Source of the DNA: Mesorhizobium huakuii
GTDB taxonomy: Bacteria; Pseudomonadota; Alphaproteobacteria; Rhizobiales; Rhizobiaceae
DNA: 64,000 nt
Direction: 5' to 3'
Assembly: GCF_030160235.1 (NCBI RefSeq)
Contig: NZ_BSNY01000027.1
Span: 124,001 to 188,000 of the forward strand
In this document: in pieces, positions 1 through 9,163 of the stretch
How positions within the stretch are numbered: the first letter of the stretch is position 1
Layout: each line of letters starts with the position of its first letter
Notes under the pieces: model-generated
What the model saw: the letters and a program-made list of their open reading frames with translations, nothing else
Told to the model about the DNA's origin: nothing
Databases searched by the model: none
Translations under genes and position numbers: made by a program

Positions 1-53
1 AGTGCAAGTGCGCAGGCAAGGATGGCAATGGGTGCGATACGCAGCAGTTTCAT
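1..53 (-). CDS. N-terminus of an exported protein (partial, runs off the window)
   Basis: On the minus strand an ATG at 53-51 opens a frame reading MKLLRIAPIAILACALA before the window ends. A basic start followed by a hydrophobic stretch is a typical Sec signal peptide, and the Cys at residue 14 could be a lipobox but the fragment is too short to decide. A GGAG stands nine bases upstream. The gene would diverge from the DUF1638 gene, which limits how far upstream that gene can start. The product cannot be identified from 17 residues. Confidence 0.5.
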   Translation of the reverse strand, partial: MKLLRIAPIAILACALA

Positions 54-58
54 GGACG

Positions 59-736
59 GTGTCTCCCTCGACAGATAAATTAGCCCCGCAGCGAAAGCCG
101 CTCGACTTGGTCAAGACGCAAAAAACCAAACCGAATCAAACTGACAGGCTGCTTGTCATCGCCTGCGGGATGATTGCGCGCGAGGTATTGGCCGTCAAGG
201 AACAGCTCGGGCTCACTCACCTGGAACTGACGTGCCTGCCGGCCGAGTTTCATTTTTATCCCGACCGCATCGCGCCCGCCATGGATAGAGCGATCGAGAA
301 GGCCAAGGCGGAGGGGTACGAGCACATCTTCGTCGGCTATGCCGATTGCGGCACCGGTGGCCTGCTCGACCGCGTCATCGAGAAGCATGGCGTCGAGCGG
401 ATGGCCGGCCCGCACTGCTTTGCCTTCTATCAAGGCATGGAGGCCTATGCGAAGGTCGCCGAAGACGACATGATGTCCTTCTATATGACGGACTTCCTGT
501 GCCGCCAGTTCGATGCCTTCTTCATGAAGCCGCTCGGCCTCGACAAGCACCCGGAACTGATCAAGGACTATTTCGGCAACTACGAAAAGCTGGTCTATCT
601 CGCCCAGACCGACGACCCGGAACTCGACAAGGTCGCGGAAAAGGCCGCCGCCCTGCTCGGCCTCGCCTATGAGCGGCGCGCCACCGGCTATGGCGACCTG
701 ACGGTCGAAATGGCGCAGGCAGCGAAGGTCGCCTGA
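59..736 (+). CDS. DUF1638 domain-containing protein of a corrinoid methyltransferase cluster
   Basis: A protein of about 225 aa whose body (LLVIACGMIAREVL, then FVGYADCGTGG and GPHCFAFYQG) matches the DUF1638 family as I know it. These proteins commonly sit beside MttB-type methyltransferases and corrinoid proteins; their activity is unknown to me. Conserved Cys residues in CGM, ADCG and PHC suggest a metal or corrinoid-related role, which is inference. The frame is open from position 2, but the divergent signal-peptide gene ending at 53 makes GTG 59 or TTG 107 more plausible starts; neither has a strong Shine-Dalgarno sequence. The neighbouring MetV, MetF, methyltransferase and RACo genes support a place in methyl transfer. 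Confidence 0.75.
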   Translation: MSPSTDKLAPQRKPLDLVKTQKTKPNQTDRLLVIACGMIAREVLAVKEQLGLTHLELTCLPAEFHFYPDRIAPAMDRAIEKAKAEGYEHIFVGYADCGTGGLLDRVIEKHGVERMAGPHCFAFYQGMEAYAKVAEDDMMSFYMTDFLCRQFDAFFMKPLGLDKHPELIKDYFGNYEKLVYLAQTDDPELDKVAEKAAALLGLAYERRATGYGDLTVEMAQAAKVA

Positions 737-746
737 TCGCAATGCG

Positions 747-1670
747 CTAGGCGGCCTCCTCCTCCGCCCTCAGCGCCGCCAGAACATCGGCAAAACTCGT
801 TCTGCAGACAAAACCCAGCCGGTCTCTCGCCCGCGACGCGTCGTACACCCGATCGATGGAGGAAAACATCGACCAGCCCTTTCGCGCATAGAGCGCCGGA
901 AAGTCGGGGAAATAGCGCGCGACGACGGCTGGTGCATCCCTGATCAGCGCATCGCAGTCATCGGGCTGGAACGGCGTCGGCGCACAAATGATAAAAGTAT
1001 CGAAACCGAGCTGCGGCGCCTTCTCCAATGCCGCGACATGGGCTTCCGCCGCGTCTTCCACTGTCAGCCGGCGGAACAGCAATTCGTTCGCCTTGGTGTT
1101 GGCGTCAGACTGTTCGATCGTATGCGCCATGTCGTCGGCTTCGGGAAAGAAACGGGCCGTGCGCAGCACGACCACCGGCAGGCCATGCTGCAGATGATAG
1201 AGGCGACAGAGATGTTCGGCCGAAAGCTTGGTGACACCATAGATGTTGCGCGGCTCGGGCGACATCGCCTCGGTCAGCCAGGCGGCCTTGCGCGCACCGC
1301 CCTTGAAGCCGTCGCGTATCGCCTGCGAGATCATCAGGGAGGTGGTCGAGGTGAAGACGAAGCGCTGCACGCCGCCCGCCACCGCCGCGTCGAGCAGGTT
1401 CAGCGTGCCTTGCACATTGGTGGCGATAAAATCGCTGTTGGTGCGGCTCTCTATATTGGGCTTGTGCAGCGCGCCGCTGTGAACGATGGCTTTGATTCGA
1501 TTATCCCCGACTGCCCGCATGACCAGATCGCGATCGGCGATCGAGCCGATCATCTGCGTTTCCACCGAAGGAACAGGGTCGAGGCCAATCACCTCATGGC
1601 CAAGCGCGCGCAGGCGCGGCGCCAGCGCGCTGCCCAGCCAACCCGACGATCCCGTGAGCAAGATTCGCAT
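747..1670 (-). CDS. NAD(P)-dependent epimerase/dehydratase (extended SDR)
   Basis: A 307-aa protein opening with the nucleotide-binding glycine motif TGSSGWLGSALAPRL near residue 6 and carrying the catalytic pair YGVTKLSAE (YxxxK) near residue 145, with a Ser/Thr-rich stretch (FTSTTSL) at the expected catalytic Thr/Ser position. This is the extended short-chain dehydrogenase fold used by sugar-nucleotide epimerases and dehydratases. The substrate cannot be told. It converges on the DUF1638 gene with a 10-base gap and stands alone on its strand, so it is probably not part of the corrinoid operon. Confidence 0.8.
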   Translation of the reverse strand: MRILLTGSSGWLGSALAPRLRALGHEVIGLDPVPSVETQMIGSIADRDLVMRAVGDNRIKAIVHSGALHKPNIESRTNSDFIATNVQGTLNLLDAAVAGGVQRFVFTSTTSLMISQAIRDGFKGGARKAAWLTEAMSPEPRNIYGVTKLSAEHLCRLYHLQHGLPVVVLRTARFFPEADDMAHTIEQSDANTKANELLFRRLTVEDAAEAHVAALEKAPQLGFDTFIICAPTPFQPDDCDALIRDAPAVVARYFPDFPALYARKGWSMFSSIDRVYDASRARDRLGFVCRTSFADVLAALRAEEEAA

Positions 1671-1810
1671 GTGTCACACCATGATTTCTGACGGCGACGC
1701 TGTTAAGCACGGATGACAGACGCAATCGACCCGATAAAATCAGCCATCGGCCGGCAACGGCGCCGCTCCAGACATCAACTGCCATTTTTGCAGACTCCAG
1801 GGAGTTCCAG

Positions 1811-2386
1811 ATGATCCTTCGTCCCTTTTTTGCCGCCATCGGCCTGCTCTGCTGCACCCTGCCCGCTCTTGCCGACGGCCAGGTGCAGAAGCTGATCACG
1901 CCCGCCGACAAGGTCCGCCTCGACAACTATGGCGAGACGCGCAAGGCGGCGCTCGCCGAGGCGAAAGCGGGCAGCCCGGCCGAGGTCAAACAGTTGGATG
2001 CCTTGCTGGCCAAGCCGCTGGTGTCGTTCTCCGACAAGGACCTGACCGGCAACTGGAAGTGCCGCACCATCAAGGCGGGCGGTTTGAGCCCGCTCGTGAT
2101 CTATGGCTGGTTCAAGTGCAAGGTGACCGACGATGGTTCCGGCTGGCGGCTTGAAAAGATCAGCGGCTCGCAGCGCACCCAAGGCCGCTTTTTCGACGAC
2201 AACGAGAAGCGCGCCATCTATCTCGGCTCCGGTTCTGTCAACAATGATCGGGCAAAGCCCTATGGCAGCGGCCCGCAGACCGACCAGGTCGGCTATGCCT
2301 TCCGCACCGGTGCCGGCGAATGGCGTATCGAACTTCCCGCGCCCTACTACGAATCGAAGCTCGACATCATCGAGTTCAAGCGCTGA
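1811..2386 (+). CDS. DUF4893 domain-containing exported protein
   Basis: A 191-aa protein with a clear signal peptide (FFAAIGLLCCTLPALADG, cleavage expected after ALA near residue 22). The mature part has features I associate with DUF4893: an N-terminal TPADKVRLDNY segment, then LTGNWKCRTIKAGG, WFKCKV, SGSQRTQGRFF and a closing YYESKLDIIEFKR. The two conserved Cys (WKC, FKC) could form a disulfide in the periplasm. Function is unknown. AGGGAG precedes the ATG at good spacing. It is a single gene between the SDR and the formyltransferase. Confidence 0.8.
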   Translation: MILRPFFAAIGLLCCTLPALADGQVQKLITPADKVRLDNYGETRKAALAEAKAGSPAEVKQLDALLAKPLVSFSDKDLTGNWKCRTIKAGGLSPLVIYGWFKCKVTDDGSGWRLEKISGSQRTQGRFFDDNEKRAIYLGSGSVNNDRAKPYGSGPQTDQVGYAFRTGAGEWRIELPAPYYESKLDIIEFKR

Positions 2387-2472
2387 GCGTGGTCATCAAG
2401 ATTTAACCCCATTCCGGCACAAATCCGGCCAGCATGCGGCAGCCGGCCGCGTGCAAGGCAGGAAAGCGGGCT

Positions 2473-3255
2473 ATGTCTTCACCGGTCGCAACCAGTGCGC
2501 CGATCGTCGTCGTGACCGGCGGCGGCCAGCATGTCTGGGCCATGATCAACGCAATCGCCGATCGCGTTGGCCCTGTCAGCGTCATCCTCGAAACCCCTGA
2601 ATCCAAAAAGCAATTGCTGCGTGGTCGGGCTCGCCGCCAGGGTTGGGTCTCGGCCATGGGCCAGCTTGGCACGATGGTGTTGAGCAGGTTGGGCAAGCGG
2701 CTCCTGGCCAGCCATGGCGCGCGGTTGATTGCCGAGGAGAGACTTGAGGTTGAGCCGCGACCAGGCCAGGAGATCATCCGTGTAGCGTCGGCCAATGGGC
2801 CTGAGTGCCTGCAGGCGATCCAGAAGATCCAGCCAGGCGTCGTGCTGCTCAACGGTTGCCGACTGATCTCGGCCGAGATGCTGCGCAAAATGCCCTGCCC
2901 GGTGCTGAACTACCATGCCGGCATCACGCCGAAATATCGCGGCATGAATGGCGGCTATTGGGCTCTTGTCTCCGGTGATGCGCAGAATTTCGGCACGACC
3001 GTCCATCTCGTCGACGCTGGCGTCGACACTGGCGGCGTGCTGAAGCAGGCGCGCGGCAGACCGAAAAAAGGCGACACCATCTCAAGTCACGCGCTCCGCC
3101 AGACGGCGTTCTCGCGCGACATCTGCGTCGAGGCCGTCAGCGATGCACTGGCCGGAAGACTCACGACTTTCGATCCCGGCCTGCCTTCCAAACAGTGGTA
3201 TCATCCGACGATCTGGTTCTACGTCTGGACCGGCCTCAGAACCGGAATCTGGTAG
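2473..3255 (+). CDS. Formyltransferase family protein
   Basis: A 260-aa protein related to methionyl-tRNA and phosphoribosylglycinamide formyltransferases. The segment VLNYHAGITPKYRGMNGG near residue 140 is the equivalent of the family motif HxSLLPxxxG, followed by GTTVHLVDAGVDTGGVL with the conserved catalytic Asp. These enzymes move a formyl group from 10-formyl-THF to an amine, often an amino sugar in envelope biosynthesis. The acceptor here is not known. I chose ATG 2473, preceded by AGGAAAG, over the upstream in-frame start. Its closeness to the C1-folate genes may be chance; a sugar N-formyltransferase is equally possible. Confidence 0.75.
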   Translation: MSSPVATSAPIVVVTGGGQHVWAMINAIADRVGPVSVILETPESKKQLLRGRARRQGWVSAMGQLGTMVLSRLGKRLLASHGARLIAEERLEVEPRPGQEIIRVASANGPECLQAIQKIQPGVVLLNGCRLISAEMLRKMPCPVLNYHAGITPKYRGMNGGYWALVSGDAQNFGTTVHLVDAGVDTGGVLKQARGRPKKGDTISSHALRQTAFSRDICVEAVSDALAGRLTTFDPGLPSKQWYHPTIWFYVWTGLRTGIW

Positions 3256-3457
3256 GGTCTCATCAGCCCGGTGTCGCACGAGGAGCGGCCACTTTTCGGC
3301 ACGCCGACCCTGCCGCCGGTGCGCCCCGCGAACGAATAAACACACCTTTCATTTTACGACATTGAAATGCGTCGCTTTTGAATGCGCGCGCGTCGTCCCA
3401 TAACAAGCGGGTCCATTGCGCATCCGGCAATGCTCTGAGATCGAGGAGCGAGAATTC

Positions 3458-3760
3458 ATGGCCGATCTTATCGTCGTCTACTGGCGCGACATCCCTGCCC
3501 AGGTCATCGTCAAGAAGGGCCGGCAGAATGCCAAGCGCGAGCTGCCGTTGCGCTTCACCGAGGCTATCGACATGTGCGCCATGCGCACCGGCGCCGGCGG
3601 CACCGACGACTATCTGGCCGAATGGCGCAAGGCCGATCCGGTTCCCGTCGGCGACGATCTCGAAGCCGAGGTCGAGAAGGCTTTCCAGGACCTCGACGCG
3701 AAATATGACCGAGAGCGGCTGGTCGCTCTGGTCAAGGCGGGCGGCAAAGAAAATGTCTGA
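3458..3760 (+). CDS. PF13769-type 'virulence factor' family protein in the corrinoid cluster
   Basis: A 100-aa acidic soluble protein (LIVVYWRDIPAQVIV... ELPLRFTEAIDMCAM) matching what is usually annotated as 'virulence factor' in alphaproteobacteria. The name is historical and no virulence role is implied. The start is ATG 3458, preceded by GAGGAGCGAG; an upstream in-frame start at 3416 lacks this. Its stop lies eight bases inside the MetV-like gene, so the two are probably translationally coupled. The fixed place ahead of metV-metF suggests an accessory role in the corrinoid/folate pathway, which is inference. Confidence 0.7.
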   Translation: MADLIVVYWRDIPAQVIVKKGRQNAKRELPLRFTEAIDMCAMRTGAGGTDDYLAEWRKADPVPVGDDLEAEVEKAFQDLDAKYDRERLVALVKAGGKENV

Positions 3761-4349
3761 GACCCAACCAACGGTTACCCAGGCCACCCTGGTCAAGAAG
3801 GCGGCGCCGAAATCCGACTACAAGCCGGCCGACGTGTCGCCGCAGCGGCGCGTGCAGCGCTCCTTCGCGGTGAGATTGTGGTCGATCCGGCATTCGCGCC
3901 TGCTCGAATGGTTCTATTCCCGTTTCGCCGACATGTTCCTGCTCCTCCATCCCCTGTGGAAAGGCATCGGCTACGGCCGTGTCGAGGCCCCGATCAAATT
4001 CGTCGAGAAGCGCGTCAAGGGGTTCATGTTCGACTGCCGCATGTGCGGCCAGTGCATCCTGTCCTCGACCGGCATGTCATGCCCGATGAACTGCCCCAAG
4101 CAGCTGCGCAACGGCCCCTGCGGCGGCGTGCGGGCCAATGGCAATTGCGAGGTCGAGCCCGACATGCCCTGCGTCTGGGTCAAGGCCTGGGAAGGCTCGC
4201 AGAACATGGTCAACTCCGACAAGATCCTGACCGTGCAGAAGCCGGTCGACCAGTCGCTGCGCGAAACCTCCGCCTGGCTGCGGGTCACCGCGCAGGCCGC
4301 CGCCGCCCGTGAAACCGCGGCCGCGCCAAAGACCGGAGCCGCCGCATGA
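3753..4349 (+). CDS. MetV-like methylenetetrahydrofolate reductase C-terminal-domain protein
   Basis: A 198-aa protein whose centre carries a dense Cys cluster: Cys95, 98, 101, 110, 114, 123, 132 and 140, in the order CRMCGQC, SCPMNCPK, RNGPCGG, NCEVE. This is the PF12225 (MTHFR_C) pattern of MetV, the iron-sulfur/zinc partner of MetF in acetogens. By analogy it would form a MetVF complex with the next gene and pass electrons during methylene-THF/methyl-THF interconversion. The start at 3753 overlaps the preceding gene by 8 bases, and the stop overlaps metF by 4 (ATGA). The Ala-rich C-terminal tail looks disordered. Confidence 0.8.
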   Translation: MSETQPTVTQATLVKKAAPKSDYKPADVSPQRRVQRSFAVRLWSIRHSRLLEWFYSRFADMFLLLHPLWKGIGYGRVEAPIKFVEKRVKGFMFDCRMCGQCILSSTGMSCPMNCPKQLRNGPCGGVRANGNCEVEPDMPCVWVKAWEGSQNMVNSDKILTVQKPVDQSLRETSAWLRVTAQAAAARETAAAPKTGAAA

Positions 4350-5437
4350 GCGCCCGTCAGCGCGACGAGAACCCGGCCGGCATCCATCTGCCGCTCGATC
4401 CCTTGCCCGGCCATTCGTCCCGCGGCCGGCTGGAGCGTGTGCTGCGGCGCGGTGAATTCGCCGTGACGACCGAGCTCAATCCTCCCGACAGCGCCGACCC
4501 CGAGGACGTCTACAACCGGGCCAAGATCTTCGACGGCTGGGTCGACGCCATCAATGCCGTCGATGCCTCCGGCGCCAACTGCCACATGTCCTCGGTCGGC
4601 ATCTGCGCGCTGCTGACCCGCATGGGCTATGCCCCGATCATGCAGATCGCCTGTCGCGACAAGAACCGCATCGCCATCCAGGGCGACGTGCTGGGCGGTG
4701 CCGCCATGGGCGTCGCCAACATGCTGTGCCTGACCGGCGACGGCGTGCAGGCCGGCGACCAGCCCGGCGCCAAGCCGGTGTTCGACCTCGATTCCATGTC
4801 GCTGCTCGAGACCGTCCGCATCATGCGCGACAACGGCAAGTTCCTGTCCGGCCGCAAGCTGACGACGCCGCCGCAGGTCTTCCTCGGCGCTGCCGTCAAC
4901 CCGTTCGCGCCGCCCTTCGATTTCCGCCCGATCCACCTCGGCAAGAAGATCGCCGCCGGCGCGCAGTTCGTGCAGACGCAGTATTGTTTCGACGTGCCGA
5001 TGTTCAGGACCTTCATGCAGAAGGCGCGCGATCTCGGCCACACCGAAAAAGTGTTCGTCCTGTGTGGCGTCGGCCCCCTCGCCTCGGCCAAGACCGCCAA
5101 GTGGATCCGCTCCAACGTGCCGGGCATCCACATCCCGGATGCCGTCATCAAGCGGCTGGAAGGCGCGCAGGACCAGAAGAAGGAAGGCAAGCAGCTCTGC
5201 ATCGACATCATCAACGAGGTGAAGGAAATCCCCGGCATCTCGGGCATCCATGTGATGGCCTACCGCCAGGAGGAATATGTCGCCGAGATCGTCGATGAAT
5301 CGGGCGTGCTCAAGGGCCGCCAGCCCTGGAAGCGCGAAATCCGTCGCGACGACCAGATGGTTGCCGACCGGCTCGACCACATCCTGCACGACGAGATTAC
5401 CGAAACCCAGGTGGATATGGTGAAGACCGCGCATTGA
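4346..5437 (+). CDS. 5,10-methylenetetrahydrofolate reductase (MetF-like, corrinoid-cluster type)
   Basis: A 363-aa MTHFR-fold protein (FAD-dependent TIM barrel) with VTTELNPPDSADPEDV near the N-terminus, the region where classical MetF has its catalytic Glu, and later QTQYCFDV and LCGVGPLASA. It differs from E. coli MetF in length and context and belongs with MetV-linked reductases. In this operon it would most likely run towards oxidation, turning methyl-THF made by the corrinoid methyltransferase into methylene-THF; direction is inference. The start ATGA overlaps the metV stop. An 81-base gap carrying a strong palindrome follows before the methyltransferase gene. Confidence 0.85.
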   Translation: MSARQRDENPAGIHLPLDPLPGHSSRGRLERVLRRGEFAVTTELNPPDSADPEDVYNRAKIFDGWVDAINAVDASGANCHMSSVGICALLTRMGYAPIMQIACRDKNRIAIQGDVLGGAAMGVANMLCLTGDGVQAGDQPGAKPVFDLDSMSLLETVRIMRDNGKFLSGRKLTTPPQVFLGAAVNPFAPPFDFRPIHLGKKIAAGAQFVQTQYCFDVPMFRTFMQKARDLGHTEKVFVLCGVGPLASAKTAKWIRSNVPGIHIPDAVIKRLEGAQDQKKEGKQLCIDIINEVKEIPGISGIHVMAYRQEEYVAEIVDESGVLKGRQPWKREIRRDDQMVADRLDHILHDEITETQVDMVKTAH

Positions 5438-5480
5438 TCCGCGCGGGGGACCACCATTCGCTTGATCGAAAAGAGATAAC

Positions 5481-5502
5481 GATATAAAGAACTCTTTATA
5501 TC
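5481..5502. promoter_or_regulatory. Perfect 22-bp palindromic operator ahead of the methyltransferase gene
   Basis: The arms GATATAAAGA (5481-5490) and TCTTTATATC (5493-5502) are perfectly complementary around a central AC, in otherwise GC-rich DNA. It lies 16 bases upstream of the methyltransferase ATG, so a bound protein would block transcription or initiation there. The size and symmetry suit a winged-helix dimer such as an ArsR-family regulator; SahR, which senses S-adenosylhomocysteine, is a candidate by function only. No U-tract follows, so it is not a terminator. Confidence 0.65.
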
Positions 5503-5518
5503 ACGACGGAGAGATTTC

Positions 5519-6493
<975 letters not shown>

Positions 6494-6572
6494 GCGCGCA
6501 ATCGTGAACCGGACTGCAAACCACGCTGGACCGATCGCATCATCGATGCGGTCGGACGCGTCTGCGTTGCGG

Positions 6573-6815
6573 TCAGGCGATGCCCAATATGGCGTCGAAC
6601 AACGCCATTCCCGCCCACGAGCCGAATATGCCCGTCACGCCGCCTATGACGAAGTCATCGTCATAGGCGGGCCACAGCCCGTGCAGCAGCAGCACCGCGA
6701 CAATCGCGCCGAGAATTCCGGTGGCCAGATATTGCGGATTGCGCAGCCACGGGCCCTTCAGCACCCGCACCATGGTAAAAGCGGTGAATATGCTGGACAG
6801 CAGGAGATCGGACAT
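6573..6815 (-). CDS. Small membrane protein of unknown function
   Basis: An 80-aa protein on the opposite strand between the methyltransferase and RACo genes. It has two likely transmembrane segments (ILGAIVAVLLLHGLW near residues 40-54 and FVIGGVTGIFGSWAGMALF near 60-78), and the N-terminal part (LLLSSIFTAFTMVRVL) is hydrophobic too. ATG 6815 is preferred; in-frame alternatives lie upstream. I do not recognise the family. It interrupts the strand of the corrinoid operon, so RACo needs its own promoter or readthrough. Confidence 0.5.
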   Translation of the reverse strand: MSDLLLSSIFTAFTMVRVLKGPWLRNPQYLATGILGAIVAVLLLHGLWPAYDDDFVIGGVTGIFGSWAGMALFDAILGIA

Positions 6816-6904
6816 GATTGGCCTCTGGACCATCAGACACTCCGCCCAATAGTGAAACGATCCGTTAAACGGTATCGACAATCCCTTCCGAGACACGTGT
6901 ACGC

Positions 6905-8974
6905 ATGAACTCGCCTGCCAACATTACCGATCCACTCGTGCTGTTCATGCCGTCGGGCAAGCGCGGGCGGTTTCCCGTCGGCACGCCGGTGCTCGATGCC
7001 GCGCGCCAGCTCGGCGTTTATGTCGAGAGCGTGTGCGGCGGCCGCGCCACGTGCGGGCGCTGCCAGATCGAGGTGCAGGAAGGCAATTTCGCCAAGCACA
7101 AGATTGTGTCCTCCAACGACCACATCTCGCCCAAAGGACCTAAGGAAGAGCGCTACGAGCGTGTGCGCGGCCTGCCTGAGCGGCGTCGCCTCTCCTGCTC
7201 GGCGCAGATCCTCGGCGACCTCGTCATCGACGTGCCGCAGGACACGGTCATCAACGCGCAGACCATCCGCAAGGATGCGGATACCAGGGTGATCGCCCGC
7301 GATACGGCGATCCGCATGTGCTATGTCGAGATAGAAGAGCCCGACATGCACAAGCCGCTCGGCGATCTCGACCGGCTCAAGATCGCCCTGATGAAGGATT
7401 GGGGCTTCAAAAACCTCGAATTCGACTTCTACCTGATGCCGCAGGTGCAAGGCATATTGCGCAAGGGCAATTGGACCGCGACCGCAGCCATCCACAAGGA
7501 TGCCGAGAGCGACATCGCGCGCGTGATCGCGCTGTGGCCGGGCCTCAAGAACGAGGCCTATGGGCTGGCCTGCGACATCGGCTCGACCACCATTGCCATG
7601 CATCTGGTGTCGCTGCTGTCGGGCCGCGTCGCCGCTTCGTCCGGCACCTCGAACCCGCAGATCCGCTTCGGCGAGGACCTGATGAGCCGCGTCTCCTATG
7701 TGATGATGAACCCGGACGGCCGCGAAGGCATGACGGTGGCCGTGCGCGAGGCGATCTCCAGCCTTGTCGACAAGGTCTGCGCGGAGGGCAATGTCCAGCG
7801 CAACGACATCCTGGATTCCGTCTTCGTCGGCAATCCGATCATGCACCATCTGTTCCTCGGCATCGATCCGACCGAACTCGGCGGCGCCCCCTTCGCCCTT
7901 GCCGTCTCGGGCGCGGTGCGTATCAAGGCCTCCGACATCGGCCTCAAGCTCAACCAGGGTGCGCGCCTCTATATGCTGCCTTGCATCGCCGGCCATGTCG
8001 GCGCCGACGCGGCGGCGGTGACGCTGTCGGAAGGCCCGCATCGCCAGGACGAGATGATGCTGATCGTCGACGTCGGCACCAATGCCGAGATCGTGCTCGG
8101 CAATCGTGCGCGGGTCGTGGCGGCCTCCTCGCCGACCGGTCCGGCTTTCGAGGGCGCCGAAATCTCCGGCGGCCAGCGTGCCGCCCCCGGCGCCATCGAG
8201 CGCGTGCGCATCGACCCCGACACGCTGGAACCAAAATACCGCGTCATCGGCTCGGAACTGTGGTCCGACGAACCGGGCTTCCTGGAAAGCGTGCAGGCGA
8301 CCGGCGTCACCGGCATCTGCGGCTCTGGCATCATCGAGATCGTGGCGGAGATGTATCTCGCCGGCATCATCTCGGAGGACGGCGTCGTCGACGGATCGCT
8401 GGCCGCGCGCTCTCCGCGCGTCACCGCCAATGGCCGCACCTTCTCCTATGTGCTGAAGGAAGGCGAACCGAAGATCACCATCACCCAGACCGACGTGCGC
8501 GCCATCCAGCTCGCCAAGGCAGCACTCTATGCCGGCACCAAGCTGTTGATGGAAAAGCAGAACACCGAGCATGTCGACCGCATCCACTTCGCCGGCGCTT
8601 TCGGCTCCTTCATCGATCCGAAATACGCCATGGTGCTGGGGCTGATCCCCGATTGCGACCTCGACAAGGTCTCGGCCGTCGGCAACGCCGCGGGTGCTGG
8701 CGCACGCATGGCGCTCTTGAACCGCGGCTATCGCCGTGAGATCGAGGAGACGGTGAGCCAGATCGAGAAGATCGAGACCGCGCTGGAACCGAAATTCCAG
8801 GAGCACTTCGTCTACGCCATGGCGCTGCCCAACAAGGTCGACCCGTTCCCGAAACTGTCGGCGGCGGTGAAACTGCCGCCGCGCAAGACGGTCAGCGAGG
8901 ACGGCATCGCCGGTGACGCCACCCCGCGCCGGCGCTCGCGCGAAGGCCACGCGGCAAGGCGCGGCCGCGAATAG
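6905..8974 (+). CDS. RACo-like corrinoid activation protein (2Fe-2S plus ASKHA/DUF4445)
   Basis: A 689-aa protein. The N-terminal 100 residues form a plant-type ferredoxin with Cys44, Cys50, Cys53 and Cys98 (CGGRATCGRC then LSCSA). A linker and an ASKHA (actin/Hsp70-type ATPase) C-terminal part follow, with GLACDIGSTTIAMHLVSL near residue 220 and the phosphate-binding IVDVGTNAEIVLGN. This layout is that of RACo/RamA-type activators, which use ATP and a low-potential electron to return inactive Co(II) corrinoid to Co(I). It is the repair enzyme for the corrinoid methyltransferase system encoded just upstream. The C-terminus ends in a basic tail. Confidence 0.85.
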   Translation: MNSPANITDPLVLFMPSGKRGRFPVGTPVLDAARQLGVYVESVCGGRATCGRCQIEVQEGNFAKHKIVSSNDHISPKGPKEERYERVRGLPERRRLSCSAQILGDLVIDVPQDTVINAQTIRKDADTRVIARDTAIRMCYVEIEEPDMHKPLGDLDRLKIALMKDWGFKNLEFDFYLMPQVQGILRKGNWTATAAIHKDAESDIARVIALWPGLKNEAYGLACDIGSTTIAMHLVSLLSGRVAASSGTSNPQIRFGEDLMSRVSYVMMNPDGREGMTVAVREAISSLVDKVCAEGNVQRNDILDSVFVGNPIMHHLFLGIDPTELGGAPFALAVSGAVRIKASDIGLKLNQGARLYMLPCIAGHVGADAAAVTLSEGPHRQDEMMLIVDVGTNAEIVLGNRARVVAASSPTGPAFEGAEISGGQRAAPGAIERVRIDPDTLEPKYRVIGSELWSDEPGFLESVQATGVTGICGSGIIEIVAEMYLAGIISEDGVVDGSLAARSPRVTANGRTFSYVLKEGEPKITITQTDVRAIQLAKAALYAGTKLLMEKQNTEHVDRIHFAGAFGSFIDPKYAMVLGLIPDCDLDKVSAVGNAAGAGARMALLNRGYRREIEETVSQIEKIETALEPKFQEHFVYAMALPNKVDPFPKLSAAVKLPPRKTVSEDGIAGDATPRRRSREGHAARRGRE

Positions 8975-9009
8975 ACGCGACCTTCACGGGCCGCCTCAAA
9001 CCTCAAACT

Positions 9010-9050
9010 CATTTGCACGCAAATGTTTCCGGATCGAACCGATCCGGAAA
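9010..9050. repeat. Two adjacent inverted repeats upstream of a DUF1127-like gene
   Basis: CATTTGC-AC-GCAAATG (9010-9025) has 7-bp arms around two bases. Directly after it, TTTCCGGATCG (9026-9036) and CGATCCGGAAA (9040-9050) form a perfect 11-bp inverted repeat with a 3-base loop. No U-tract follows on either side. They lie between RACo and the 61-aa gene, about 115-150 bases before its start. They may be operators, a mosaic intergenic repeat element or a leader RNA structure. Confidence 0.6.
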
Positions 9051-9163
9051 CCGAAACGCTGTTTTCGCGAAATCCATCCGATACATGGCAGGCGCATTTA
9101 CCCCGCATCGAACGGCGGCCGAAGATAATCCTCGGTCGTCGCCGTTCTTCAAGGGAGATGAAA

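Noticed and set aside
3971-5434. 487-codon open frame on the minus strand
   Set aside because: It is the antisense shadow of the metV and metF genes in GC-rich DNA; His/Asp/Gly-rich composition without any domain, and the plus-strand genes have full family motifs.
6833-8950. 705-codon minus-strand open frame opposite RACo
   Set aside because: Low-complexity Asp/His/Arg-rich translation typical of antisense frames; the plus strand encodes an unmistakable RACo-like protein.
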